DNA of 64,000 nt from Nicotiana tabacum (Eukaryota > Streptophyta > Magnoliopsida > Solanales > Solanaceae), in the NCBI RefSeq assembly GCF_000715075.1, contig NC_134101.1, forward strand, positions 148,961,084 to 149,025,083. The letters run 5' to 3'. The number at the start of each line of letters is the position of its first letter. Positions within the stretch are counted from its first letter, which is position 1. A model generated the notes under the pieces. That model made no database searches, was not told where the DNA came from, and saw nothing but the letters and a program-made list of their open reading frames with translations. The position numbers and the translations under genes are program-made. Shown one piece after another: positions 35,171 to 48,500 of the stretch.

Positions 35171-35897
35171 CAGTTAGTCCGCTCTATAACAATATCCCTA
35201 TATAACAACCATTCATTATAAAAGTTAAGTTTTCCTCAACTTCGATTTTTAAGTTATATTGTACCTCTCAATAATAAATTTTTAGCTATAACAACAATAT
35301 TCATATTTATAGTTGAACGTTCTTTGTAAAATTACCCCTCTATAACGGGTATATTAATTCTTTAAGATTAATAATAATAATTTTAAAAATATGCACACAA
35401 TCAGTTTCTTTGAACAAAGTTTCTATCGTGCATAAGACATAAGATTTGAAGATTTACATATGACATATATTTTATTGAATACCTTGTTGCTGAAAATTTG
35501 GACACGAATCTTTGCAAATTAAAGCGTTATATCAGTAGTAAGAGAATGAAATCTATGAAACAACTACAATACAAAATTCTTCCATCAATCTTGAAATATT
35601 TTTTTTTCTAGTAGCTTTAAAGTGTGTGCGTTAGAGTTTAAATCCTTGTACGTTTAGTTCTAAATTTATTGATATTGTATTAGCTTTCTTCAATATTTAC
35701 CTAGTGAAATATACATATATTTTAAGATCTTAAATTTGAATAATTTTTTCATCTTTTATATGTAACATTAAAAAAAATTAATTTTTGAATAACTTTTATT
35801 TATAACCCGAAAAAAATATTTAAACGTCAATGTTGTTATATTATAAAAACCAAAAAATTATAGGAACAAATGATGATGTTATAGAGAGGTTTGACTG
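35171..35897. mobile_element. MITE, pogo/Emigrant-like, TA target duplication
   Basis: 727 bp, AT-rich, with no coding. Left end CAGTTAGTCCGCTCTATAAC and right end, reverse-complemented, CAGTCAAACCTCTCTATAAC, flanked by TA at 35169-35170 and 35898-35899. TIRs of this type and TA duplications are typical of Tc1/mariner-pogo MITEs. It lies about 250 bp upstream of the gene's TATA box. Confidence 0.75.
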
Positions 35898-36142
35898 TAT
35901 ATATACCCGCGATACAAGTGGTATCATTAAAGAAGTTAAATAAATTTTAGGATTTATAATATTAGTACTTTTTAAATTTGTAAATAATTCACATAAAGTT
36001 CTACCTATTTGATGCTTCAAACTCCGAGCTTTTATTTCCGGAAATAGTTTCCATTAGATGGAGGGATTACTTTTCGGTTGCAGTCCGTGCACAGAGCCGA
36101 CGTATTTTGATTATGTGAAATAACCCGCAAGACCCACATCCT

Positions 36143-36148
36143 TATAAA
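36143..36148 (+). promoter_or_regulatory. Putative TATA box of the phosphatase-kinase gene
   Basis: TATAAA, 134 bp before the start codon, followed by a C/T-rich stretch (36178-36219) typical of plant 5' leaders. The transcription start is expected near 36175; this was not measured. Confidence 0.6.
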
Positions 36149-36220
36149 GCATCGTCTGTTCAAATTCACCGCGCGAATCTTGTTCTCTTACTCTCACTCC
36201 TCTCAATTTCTCTCAATACC

Positions 36221-36280
36221 ATGAAACTCCTCTTCTTCAATTTCAATTTCTATATGAACAGAAACCAGAAAACAGAATGA
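36221..36280 (+). CDS. Upstream ORF overlapping the main start (ATGA)
   Basis: An ATG at 36221 in the predicted leader opens a 19-codon frame ending TGA at 36278-36280. That stop overlaps the main ATG at 36277 as ATGA, with the two frames offset by one. Such a termination-start overlap could reduce main translation or allow reinitiation. The ACC before the ATG gives fair initiation context. Coding of a functional peptide is not claimed. Confidence 0.5.
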   Translation: MKLLFFNFNFYMNRNQKTE

Positions 36281-36553
36281 ATTTATGCAAATTTCTCGCC
36301 TTCGTGTTGGGGTTTGTTCTTTGCGTGAGTACTTGTACTTCCGGAGAATCGTCGACATGTTTGACGGTGTATAAAGAAGGCGGTGCACCTGCCGTATTTC
36401 AATCTCCAAAATGCCCTCGCTGGAAGCTTCCAGATCATGGTTCCGAATCCAAATCGCCGAATGTGAGGTGCCAAACAGCCTTGCATCAAGGTCGCCGCAA
36501 GTCTCAAGAAGATCGAATTCTCTGTGCACTCGATATTCGCATCCCTTTCCCCG
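36277..36553 (+). CDS. Exon 1: signal peptide and start of PP2C domain
   Basis: ATG 36277 is followed by a hydrophobic stretch ([18 protein letters not shown]), suggesting ER entry or a membrane anchor. Then an extension with [13 protein letters not shown] and the first PP2C strand with RRKSQEDR, equivalent to the family's RxxNED. It ends in phase 1 at donor ggtaaatt (36554). Confidence 0.85.
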
Positions 36554-39500
36554 GTAAATTTTTTTTTTCAACTTCTACCCTCATCATGTGAAATATGTGA
36601 AATGTTACTCTATTCTGATCTAAAAGTATGTGTTTGGATCCAGGTAGACACTTTGAAACTATTACATTAGTTTTTATTATTGTTATCTTTTGATAATTTA
36701 GCAAGTACCTTGACTTCTATAATTCTATTATATGAATCCAATTTTTAATTTGATAATGACATAAGAAGTAAGAACCTATACTTGAAAACCTTACTTATTT
36801 TCATGTTAGGGCGTGTTTGGTATGATGAAGCTCATTTTCTATTTGCTGGTGTTTAAGTTACCAGAAGGAAAATATTTTCCATCAAAAGAGGGAATATGAC
36901 TTCCCTCACTTATGTGCAAAAGTCATTTTCAGTACAGCTACCTCAATTTTTAACTTCACATTACTTGCTTTAACTAACATTTAAGACATTATTATTACTC
37001 TTCAATACTCGATTTATTAATAATACCATTAATCCTTAATATATGGAGTACTATTTTTTTTGAAAATATATTTTTCACTCATAAGCTAAACACCGGAAAA
37101 CATTTTCCATGAGAAAGTTCTTTCGCAGTACCAAAGACCAGGGGCGGCTCAAGAAGATTGGTGGCCTAAAGCCAATTTTTAATCCGGGGCCTTTCAGAAG
37201 AAAAAAAAATAATTCATCTATATTTTTAATTGAAGTCTATTTTTCAAGCTTTTTAAGATGTAAAATTGTTGATAGTTTCTTTTTATAAATAATTTAATCT
37301 CTCATAAGATATTTTTGATCTTAGATAATAGAACCAAATTCAAAAAGTTGATAACTTGATATCAAAATAATTTTTGATGTTCTAATATACTTGTTGAACA
37401 CTTGAAACCTAAGGGGAAAAAGGGAAAAAAGAATGCGAATATAGTTTTATTCAACGGTACTCTTCAACTCTTATTTTTTATAGAAAAAATAAAACTCTTT
37501 TCTTTCTACAAAGAACAATACAACAACAACCCAGTAAAATCCCCACTAGTGGGGTCTGAGTTTCTATAATGAACAACTTTTAATTGGAGAAAGCGAATCA
37601 CTCCCCCTGAACCCTTATCGCGAATATAGAACTTTTTATTATTTAAATTTTACGATTAACATAATTAGTGAAGTACATTTCTCACTAAAAAAAGTGTAAT
37701 AAACTTTTAGAATCCATTTTTTGGTATCTTCAATAGTCCAAGTCTTATTTTTTATCTTTACCTTTTATAAAATGTTTTACTTTTTTATTTTAAAATACCG
37801 AATATATTTAGACCCTACCTCTAAAGATTACTGTGAGATGTATATGATCCAACTTACTTAATTAATTAGATATATTGGGTTCGAGTCTTGTGGTTAAACA
37901 AATTCTGTTAAAATGTGTTATCTCTTTTACTAGGCCTTATGTGGTACGAATCTAGATTAGCCGGGATCTCAATACAAATACGAGTAGAAAACAAAAAGAA
38001 AAATTTGGGGTCCTAAAGCCTTTGCTTTAGTGGCTTGACCCTTGGGCCGCCCCTGCCAAAGACACTCTTATTTTGTATCCATTATTCCAGTTAAGTATTG
38101 AAAGAAAACTGGTAAAGTGGAGAAAGGATACCCGGAAAAGCTTTTATGTGTTAATTATCAAGAAAATGAAAGCCTCTTATGTGTCTTATCGAACTTCAAA
38201 TGGAAATTGCGGGTTGGTTGCAGCTTGGTGGAGAAGAACTTGCATTCACTTCACTAGATTAATTATTAGAGATAAACAAGAGGTTTTTTTATGAGCGTGT
38301 AGCTGATGTCAAAATCTGATTCTATCCTTGACGTGGAATTCTAGTTTTTTTGTCCTTTCGATTTGATTGACTGAATTTGACGCCACTGTTATTAAAAGAA
38401 TATTTGAAAATATTAAATATTTAGTGTTCCTTCCACTTCAAATTGAATGTCCACCATTCATTTTTGGTGTGTTCCATGATAATGTCTGGCTTATTGGGAA
38501 ACGAACTTTTCACGCATATAGTACTCATATAGAGTTACACACCTACTTTTACCTTGTTAAATACAATTTTATCTCTACTATATTTAAGAAAACTAAAGCA
38601 CTTACATTTTACCCACATTTATGCGGGGACAGTTGACTACTGAAGCCATTCACATTGTGAGGAGATTGGTGGAGCAGTATAGGGCGATGAAGAAGGACTT
38701 GCATATGGTGTTCATTGACCTAGAGAAAGCCTATGACGAAGTCCCATCAGAGAGGTTCTATTGAGATGTTTGGAGGCTAAAGAAGTGCCTGTAACGTATA
38801 TTAGAGTGATCCAGGACATGTATGATGGAGCTAAGACAAGACACGGGTTAGGACAACAGAAGGAGACTCTGAATACTTCCCGGTTTAGATGGGGTTGCAT
38901 CAGGGATCAATACTTAGCCCGTTTTTGTTTAACTTGGCAATGAACGCATTGACGCGATATATTCAAGGGGAGGTGCCTTGGTGCATGTTATTTGCAGATG
39001 ACATAGTCCTGATTGATGAGATGCGAGGTGGTGTTAACGAGAGGCTGGAGGTCTGGAGACATACCCTCGAGTCTAAGGGTTTCAAGTTGAGCAAGACCAA
39101 GACATAATACTTGGAGTGCAAGTTCAGCGGTGTTACCCAGGAGGCGGATGAGGATGTGAGGCTTGATACGTAAGTTATTCCAAGGAGAGAGAGTTTCAAG
39201 TATCTGCGGTCTATAATTCAGAATGATGGGGAGATTAATAAGTATGTCACACATTGTATCAGAGCAGGATGGATGAAGTGGAGGCTCGCTTTCGGTGTCT
39301 TGTGCGATAAGAATATGCCGTTGAGACTTAAGGGTAAGTTCTACAAGGTAGTGGTTAGACTGACTGTGTTGTATGGGGAAGAGTGCTGGCGAGTCAAGAA
39401 CTCCCATGTCCAGCAGATGAAAATAGCTGAAATGAGAATGTTGAGATGAATGTCTGGGCATACTAGGTTAGATAGAATCATGAATGAAGTTATTCGGGAC

Positions 39501-42500
39501 AAGGTGGGAATGGCCCCTGTGGAGGAAAAAATGCGAGAGGTGAGGCTGAGATGGTTCGGACATGTTAAAAGGAGAAGCACAGATTCAGGAGGTGTGAGAG
39601 GTTGGCCTTGGGGGATAAGAAGAAAGGTAGAGGTAGGCCAAAGAAGACTTGGGGAGAGGTGATCAGGCGGGACATGACGCAGTTTGAGCTAACCGAGGAC
39701 ATGACCCTATATAGGAGAGTGTGGAGGTTGAGGATTAGGCTAGACGGTTAGTAAGTAGTCGTGCGTTTACCCTTGTCTTCATTAGTTCGATAGTATTAGT
39801 TTTAGTGTAGTACCCTTTTTATCCGTAGTTTGCTATTATCGCTTATCTTGTTTTGTTATTACCAGTGTTGTGAAAAGCGCTCACTTTAACGCTTTAAGCG
39901 TGAAGCGAAGCGAGGTGGCCACTGTGTCGCTTCTGTAGGTTGAAGCGTCCGCTTTTGCGAAAAAAGCGAGAAGCGCTAGCGAAGCGAGAAGCGACGGAAG
40001 TGCTCGCTTCTGTCTTTTAGGTCACTAACAAATAAAAAAGCTCAGTCAGTTTTTACATAATCAGCGAGCAGTAGAGCAAACAACCACTAGGGTTTCAATT
40101 TTCAAGCCCAAGAATGTTTTCTTCTTCTTCTCCTTTCAATGCTTAAAATAGCTGCTGCTGATTTTTTTTTCCCCATCAGTTCTTCTTCTTTTTCTCATTC
40201 TCTTCTTCTTCTTCTTTTTATTTTCGTTTCAGTCCTTAAAATTGCAGCGAAATGTTGCCAAATTTTTTCTTCTTCAGTTCTTCATCTTTTGTCCTTAGTC
40301 TCACTGCCAATTTTTTAGTATTGGCAGTTACATTTTTTGTATGTAGTTACATGTGTAATATTTGTTGTCTATGCAATATTTATTTTATTATTTCTTTTAA
40401 TTCCGCGTCACTTCAAAAAAGCGAGCGCTTCGCTTCTCGCTTCACGCTTTAAGCGAAAAGAGGCTTATCGCTTTTGCTTGCTTCACGCTCACAATACTGG
40501 TTATTACTTGCCATCAGTATTTCCTTAATTTGCTATTAGTACTTCTTTCATATTCTCTGTTGCTATCTTGGATTTAGTCTTCTAAATATATTGTCTTGCT
40601 ATTACTTGCTATTGCTACCTCTTTCATATTCTCTATTGCTATGTTCGATTTAGTTTTCTAAATATATTGTCTTGCTATTACTTGCTATTAGTGCTTCTTC
40701 CATCTTCTTTAGCCGAGGGTCTATCGGAAACAGTCTCTCTACTCTTCTAGGGTAGGGGTAAGGCTACGTGCATCCTACCCTCCCCAGACCTTACTTGTGC
40801 GATTACACAGGGCTGTTGTTGTTGTTGCTGCCCCTAAAAATGTAAAGTTTCCACACATGGTAGAAAATCATATGAAAACATTTGATATGTGAATATGTGG
40901 AGCAACATGGTGTTTGTTTAGTATTGAAGAATGGAGTACAAAAAGGTTTTATTGAGAAGACTAAATGTTGATCATGCTAGAAGAAATAATGCAAAAAGAA
41001 ACTAAGTGGGCGTTTGGACATAAGAATTGTAAAATTTCGAAAAAAGTGAAATGTTTTTTCAAGTGAAAATGATATTTGAAAATTAGAGTTGTATTTGGAC
41101 ATGAATATAATTTTGGGTTGTTTTTGGATTTTTGTGAACGATCTGAGTGAAAATTTTGAAAAATAACCCTTTGGAGTTTTTCAAATTTTCGAAAAATTCC
41201 AAAATTCATCTTCAAGTGAAAATTGGAAATTTTATGGCTAAACACTGATTTCGAAAAAAGTGAAATTTTTTCGAAAAAAAGTGAAAAAATTTTCATGGCC
41301 AAACGGGCTCTAAATGTGGATGTGATGCAAATTTTTTAAAGTTAATTATAGTTGAAAAGATAAAAAACATCCTTCTTGAACAAAAAGTAAAAATTATTTT
41401 GGTATGGACCAAAAAAGAGAAGTGGACTTTCTATTTGATGAATTCAGTAAATCAGAGATATTTAGAACTATTACAGTTATTAAGCATAGATATGGTATGT
41501 TTTTGAGCTTAACACAACCTCTTGGTTGGAAGTGGAGGGTGCTCACCACTAGAGCAACCCTACCCAGCAGTACCAACTCCATATAGCTGTATCAGACTCA
41601 AACCCTAACCTATTGTAAGACCCCATCTTACTTACCATGGTGGGTGCACATACAGTCTTACTTGTCCTTGTGTTGCACTGTTGTCTCTAAATTATCTTTA
41701 TGGTGCAGGTGTTAAAGGTATTACTGAGGTTACAGTTGGTGTTGTCGCAGTTTTTGATGGTCATAATGGTGCTGAAGCAAGTGAAATGGCATCAAAGCTA
41801 TTACTGCAGTATTTCACGCTGCACACATTTTTTCTTCTTGATGCAACATTTTCAGTTCTTTCAAGGAAAATGATTGGACTCTTGCCAAATGAAAGAAGAC
41901 AGAGTACTCTGAACTGGAATCCGGATGAATTGAACTTGGGGAGGTGTCTCCTACTCTCTGTTCCTTCTCGTCGTCCTCTTGAAATAGTAAATGTTTTAAA
42001 AAATAATTAAACTAACTCCTACAAGTTCTGATAACAAAAACAATGAAATTGTTGTTTGTTTGGCAACATGCCATTAAGTTCCCTTTCTTTATGCTAACAC
42101 ATGCTAAACAACAAACATACTTTTAAGCTATGTTGCGCGGACTCTCCAAAATGCTGCCGCATCCGTGTCGGATCCTCCAAAAATACACCACTTTTGAAGG
42201 ATCCGACACGTATCCGGCGATATTTTCGGAGTCGGAGCAACATAGCTTTTAAGAATTGCTAAGGACTCCCCTCTCTTTCCCACTACTCTAAAGAAAACCC
42301 ACAGAAAGGAAAAGCACAAAAAGGTAGGGCATCATGTCTTTTTTTAAATATATTCAAGGCTTACACTAAGATGAGCAAAAGTTCCTGATTCCTTTTATGG
42401 TGTCTCTTGAAGGCTATCACATCATTGATAGTTTACACCTATATACAGGAACAGTGAGAGTAGATTCCCGTCCTTGCTTAGATCCTCAATATTACTATGT

Positions 42501-45500
42501 CAAGGGGAAGAATATATTTATTATATATATGTATCTTTAACTGCAAGCGAAAGTGATTCTGTAAAATGATAAATAAGCTACAGTCTACTTATAAAAGAAT
42601 GATATCTTTGGCTACAGTCTACTTTTTGATTTGATTTGCTATTACAGGGTGTCATCTATCTGTATTCACTTATCTAATAGCATTTCTTATTGTCCAAAAA
42701 AATTTACATGATGTAAATATCCAAGGAAAAATGTCATTATGTAGGTTCAAGCTGACTGTGTCTTCAATCATTGATCGATCTTTTCACTTGGAAATATTGA
42801 GGGAAGCATTGCTAAGGGCAATTGATGATATTGATTCTGCATTTTCAAGGGTAACCTCTCAAGTGGCATCTTTTTCGTCAGGCCAATCAGACTTAAATCT
42901 TTGTTATGCATTGTCTTAATATTAACTTGTCTGCTTCTGAAGGATGCATTTAGACACAATTTTGATTCTGGCTCTACCGCCACAGTTATACTTATGGCAG
43001 AAAATCAAATTTTAGTTGCAAATATCGGAGATTCAAAGGCATTTTTATGTTCTGAAGAATATAAATCTCAAGAAGAGGCTAAAGGTCAGAAGTTCTCCCC
43101 TTTGGGCTCTATGTCAAGTAACAATCTTCATGGTGTAGAATCATATTTGTAATGTCTTTATCAAATAACATTTTTATATAATGTATGAGTTGCTTTTACA
43201 TGAACAGTTCGAAGAGATGTTTATTTCAATTCTCTTTTGGTTACAGCTAATTTATTGAGGTTATATAGGCAAACAAGAGGCTTTGGGGTTTTCGAACCTG
43301 TGAAGAACTTCAATAGCTTCAAGTTGGCAGCTTCTGACCAGTGGCCTTTTCTGATTTCCAAGGAATTGACTAGAGACCACCACCCAGATAGGGATGACGA
43401 GAGGTCTCGAGTGGAGACTGCAGGAGGACATGTCTCTGAATGGAGTGGCGTAGCTAGGGTTAATGGTCAATTGGCTGTTTCAAGAGCAATAGGTGATGTG
43501 TCTTTTAAAAGGTAAGGTTCACATTATGCTGGAGGATTTCTATACTAATATGTCATTCCCCACGTTGCTTTATTTGCAGATTTAACTTGTGGACTTGGAC
43601 GCATGCATTAATTTTTGTGCATCTTAATTGGTGAACTTGGATGCATGCTTTGAGTCGTGTGTGTTTTCAACTTTTGAACTAGAAGACACGCATTAATTCA
43701 TCTGCTTAATTTTCCTGCAGTGCTAGTAAAATCTTTGGAAATTTCAAAAGACTTTTATTTTAACCTGAGAAATGACTTATCAACAACTTAATGTGTTATC
43801 AGTTATGGCGTTATATCCGCACCTGAGGTCACTGATTGGCAACCTTTGACAGCCAATGACAGCTATTTGGTGGCTGCTTCTGATGGCGTTTTTGAAAAGC
43901 TTAGCTCACAGGATATTTGTGACATATTGTGGAATTTACATGCTGATTTCACTGTGCGATCGGAACTCACTTATTCATGTTCATATTCCTTAGCTGATTG
44001 CATAGTAAATGCTGCTTTTGAAAAGGGAAGTATGGACAACATGGCAGCTGTTGTCCTTCCATTTAGATTGAATGATTCACTGCAAAGGTTGGCGAAGAAA
44101 ACACATGCAGGAATGAGAAAATTCGATTGCTCATCTTCAGGGGATAGCAATTATATTTCTCAACATTCAGGTAAAATTGAGTGCTCTTCCGCTTTTTACT
44201 CACGACACCTCAAATGGCTATGAGATAGAAACAGGAAATTAGGGAATAGACAACTAAGTTGCTCCGATACGGCAGTTTAGGTGGTGCAGTGGGTATGGGA
44301 TCCGTACCGGATTTGGTCAAACAATTTTGGGTACTTTGACCACGACAAACGAAAAAATTCGAGACGAGGTACAATTTGATTCCCGAAATCAGAATCAAAA
44401 CTAGGGTAAATTTGAAGAAAATAGCATATCTTATCTAAGAGATCAATCCTTTACTTATCTACAACTTGATAATAAAAAAAAAATCCACACTTGACAAGCT
44501 ATACGTAAGTATTCCACAACACTTCTCATAATTTAGAGACATTTTTATATATATATTTTTTGAAATAGTTTTAGCCAAATCCCTACCCCCGTATCCGTAC
44601 TTGGATCCGTATCCCCTAATCTTAAAATTTACATCTAGAAGGATCCGACCTCTAGATCCGCACCCGTGTCGGACACCCGCACCCGTGTCGGACATCCGCA
44701 CCCGTGTCCGAGCAACTTAGATAGACAATGGAGTTTAGAAGTTTGTGAAGCAATGTATAACAGATAAAAGAGAGTTCTATCGTGGCAGTGAGTTTTGAAA
44801 AGCGGGACTCATGCATTGGGTTATATTTTCAAAATTTAATTCTGCAGTTGATAATTTTCTGAAATTTGAGTTCTGTCTTCTCTCTGCATGTCCGTTGTAT
44901 TGGTTTCTGAAGGATCATACTCAGACACGCCCTTTATTTAATGCAGGAGCTCCACCGTTGATTTAGCTTTGATTGTTAACCCCATCCTTTGGAGTAAAAT
45001 GACTTTACTTTACAAATATTATATTGCAGTATGTTCTTTAATGTTGTAATTTGAGCTGCAAATTTTGCTTAACTGAAACTCAGTTAGCCATTTCATTTTT
45101 TGGAATCACCCTTTATCAGCTGTATTCCTGACTTGATTGTAGATTTCCTTGGTGCACAATTCTTACGAGATGAATAGTATTTTAGAACTCCAATTTCTTA
45201 TTGTCGTGTATTTATGTAGCGGCATCCTTTTTCTTGTCAAGATTATGATCCTTCAGATCGTCATTTCCTAGTGTGGTTCTTGGACCTAGCTCATCTTATT
45301 TTCATTTATGATTAACAGTGCTTACTGAGGAGGAGCATGGTCATCCTCTTGTTTCCAATTTTGGCAGATTATTGGTAAGACCGAAAACAACTGGGTTGAT
45401 CTTTTTATTTACTAATGCATCCTCTTTGATCTTGGGGCTGGGAACTGAGGATACTTGTGTATGATTTGATGCATTCGCTTCTTTTTTATGACATAGCATT

Positions 45501-48500
45501 ATAGTTTGCTTGTTGAGGGCCTTGAGGCTGGGTGGGGATTTCCGGGCAGTCTGCTAATTCAGCAATCAATAGTTCAACTTAATGGTGTGCGGAGTGTGAA
45601 ATCTTCGTCAATGGGGTGAAAGAGCAGGGGAAGGGCATGGGTAGGAGATCTGCTGTGACCGTAGGGGCATTTTTTCATGTAAAATTCACTGTAGCATTAA
45701 ACAAATTCGTGATCTGCAAGCATTTCTTGGCTCATATAAAAGGATGCTAATAGCTACATGACTTCTTCTACTCGTCTCAGATTGAAGGAAAACACAGCAA
45801 TTATGGATGTTTCTATCTATCTGAGAACCTCGATGTTAATGATGAGTATACATTCTGGGTTCAGAAGGACGTCCATGAGTATGAACATGAGCTCCTTCAT
45901 GCTTTACCTGATAGCATTGGTCAGAATCCAGGTAAGCAGTGAAGTTCCTGCGCTTTCATCATGTGGTTGTTTCTCCTGTGTGAATCTGTATGAAAACTGC
46001 TTTGTTCTTTTGACATTTACACATCATTTAGCCCCTCTTCTTTTAAGTGCAGTTTGGCTCTTCACTTTTCTGAAGACTGCATCTGAAGTCCGCTATCAGT
46101 AAAGCTGCTTATGCACCACAATAACTAATTTTCCAGTTGCCTTGTTTAATGTAGGTGGAGCTTTGGATTTATATAATGATCAGCACATGTGTGTTCATTT
46201 TGGGATGAACTTTAGTGAGAACAAGGACCAGTGCATTAATCCTGAAGGCTTTGCTAGGTTCCTTGGTTTGCTCGAATCTATTCCGTTCAATGATAGCAGT
46301 ACAAATGATCATGCCAGAGTAGATTCAAGGTACTTTTCAGCAAATCGTTTTGGTTCATGTTGCATTCACTATATACAACAATAACATACCCAGTATTATC
46401 CCACGCCGTGGGGTCTGGGGAGGGTAGTGTGTACGTAGACCTTACCCCTACCTTGTGAGGATAGAGAGGCTGTTTCCAATAGACCCTCGACTCAGGAAAG
46501 CATATGCACCACATTAATGAAAATATAGACAAGAAGGGACAGTACCAAAAAGCCATATAAATGCAGAATAAAAACAACAAGATAGTAAGGTGATCAACAA
46601 TGAAAGAAAACAACAGAAACCTACTACCAACAGAAAGCGAGGCTGCGTGCCAATACTACTGTTATGAACACTTTAGACTACTTACTCTACTACCCTAATC
46701 CTCGACCTCCATACCTTCCTATCAAGGGTCTTGTCCTCGGTTAGCTGAAGCTGTGCCATGTCTTGCCTAATCACCTCTCTCCACCTCTACCTCTCCGTAG
46801 GCCCTCCAATGTCAACCTCTCACACCTCCTCACCGGGGCGTCTGCGCTCCTCCTCCTCACATGACCAAACCACCTAAGACGCGCTTCCCCCATCTTGTCC
46901 TCAATAGGGGCCACACCCACCTTGTCGCGAATAACCTCATTTCTGATCCTATCTAACTTGGTGTGCCCGCACATCCATCTCAACATCCTCATCTCTGCTA
47001 CCTTCATCTTCTGGACATGAGCAATCCTGATTGGCCAACACTCAACCCCATACAACATCGTTGGTCTGACCACTACTCTGTAGAACTTACCCTTAAGTTT
47101 CGGTGGCACCTTCTTGTCACACAAAACACCAGAAGCGAGTCAACATTTAAGGTACTTAAAACTCCCTCTCCTAAGGATGACCTGTGAGTCCAGCCTCACC
47201 TCCCCTTCCCCTCCTTGAGTCTCGTCACTAAAGTTACACTCCAAGTATTCTGTCTTGGTCCTACTCAACTTGAAACCTTTAGATTCTAGGGTCTGCCTCC
47301 ATACTTCTAATTGCGCGTTCACACCAGTCTCGTGTCTCGTCAATCAATGTAATATCATCTGCAAATAACATGCACCACGGTTCCTCCCCTTGGATGTGGC
47401 GCGTCAGTACGTCTATCACCAGAGCTAACAAAAAAGGGCTGAGTGCCGACACCTGATGCAACCCCTTCATAAGCGGAAAATGGTCTGAGTCCCCACCCAC
47501 CGTCCTCACTTGGGTCTTTACTCCATCATACATGTCCTTAATCAACCTAACGTAGGCAACATGTACACCTCTAGCCTCCAAACATCTCCACAAAACCTCC
47601 TTATAAACTGATATGCAGATATATTAGTCTCTGTTTGAATTGGACTGCAAGCAGGATAAACTACGTGTGTTGCTCCTTATGACACAAAATGGACCCGGAA
47701 TGACTAGCATATTCTATTCGAGTGGACCGACTGTTGTTTTGCTTGATCAGTAACTATCTCATGTATCACCTTCAAATGATAATATATGTGATTTCACAGA
47801 GAATTTTACTTGGATTGATTGGAAATAAACTTATGCTTGTACTCTCTCACATGCTAAAATAGTTGTCATGGGTTTTTCTTATTATACTTCTTCTATTTCC
47901 ACCTGTAGAACATATGGCTTCTTTATCACCTGCTTCAGTCTTTTTTCTTGATGGCTTGTTGACCAATGTGTTTTCATCCTACTATCCTTCCTAAGCTGTA
48001 TGTGCAGGTTCTATACTTTTTTTCTGTATGTTTTTTGTTCCTTATGATAAGTGCTTGATCTGTATCTTTCTTTTTATGTCAAATTAATTTTATATCATTA
48101 GGTACATTCTAAAGAAGAAATATGTTTTTTGTTCCTTATGATAAGTGCTTGATCTGTATCTTTCTTTTTATGTCAAATTAATTTTATATCATTAGGTACA
48201 TTCTAAAGAAGAAATATGATCGTGGATCATATGGTGAAGTTTGGCTAGCTTTTTACTGGAATTGTTCTCATGTCGTCAAGTCTTCAAAAAGTAACAATTT
48301 CTCAGCTAATATTACGGAGAGAGGGGCGAATAATGAAAGAAGGAAGGATTCATCATCTGCTGATGCCTGTGATGATGGCCCTTCTGAAGGAAGCATGTTC
48401 ATTTTGAAGCGTATCATGGTAATGTTGCTATCCTGGTGTTGAATCTTCAGAGTATTTCTTAGAATTGGTTTTGCTGTATCGTGCTGGTTACCTCTTTTAT

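Larger units (their letters stand above)
36554..41708 (+). other. Intron 1 (5.2 kb), filled with transposons
   Basis: Donor gtaaat, acceptor tggtgcag. It contains a possible MITE (about 36810-37115), a hAT MITE (37139-38055), an RTE LINE (38621-40830) with a second hAT MITE inside, and a PIF-like MITE (41005-41310). 38064-38620 and 41314-41708 show nothing recognisable. Confidence 0.8.

Noticed and set aside
48101..48120. First acceptor of the duplicated pair as the true start of exon 10
   Set aside because: Reading from it reaches TGA after about twelve codons, whereas 48196 opens into the kinase Gly loop with the right phase.
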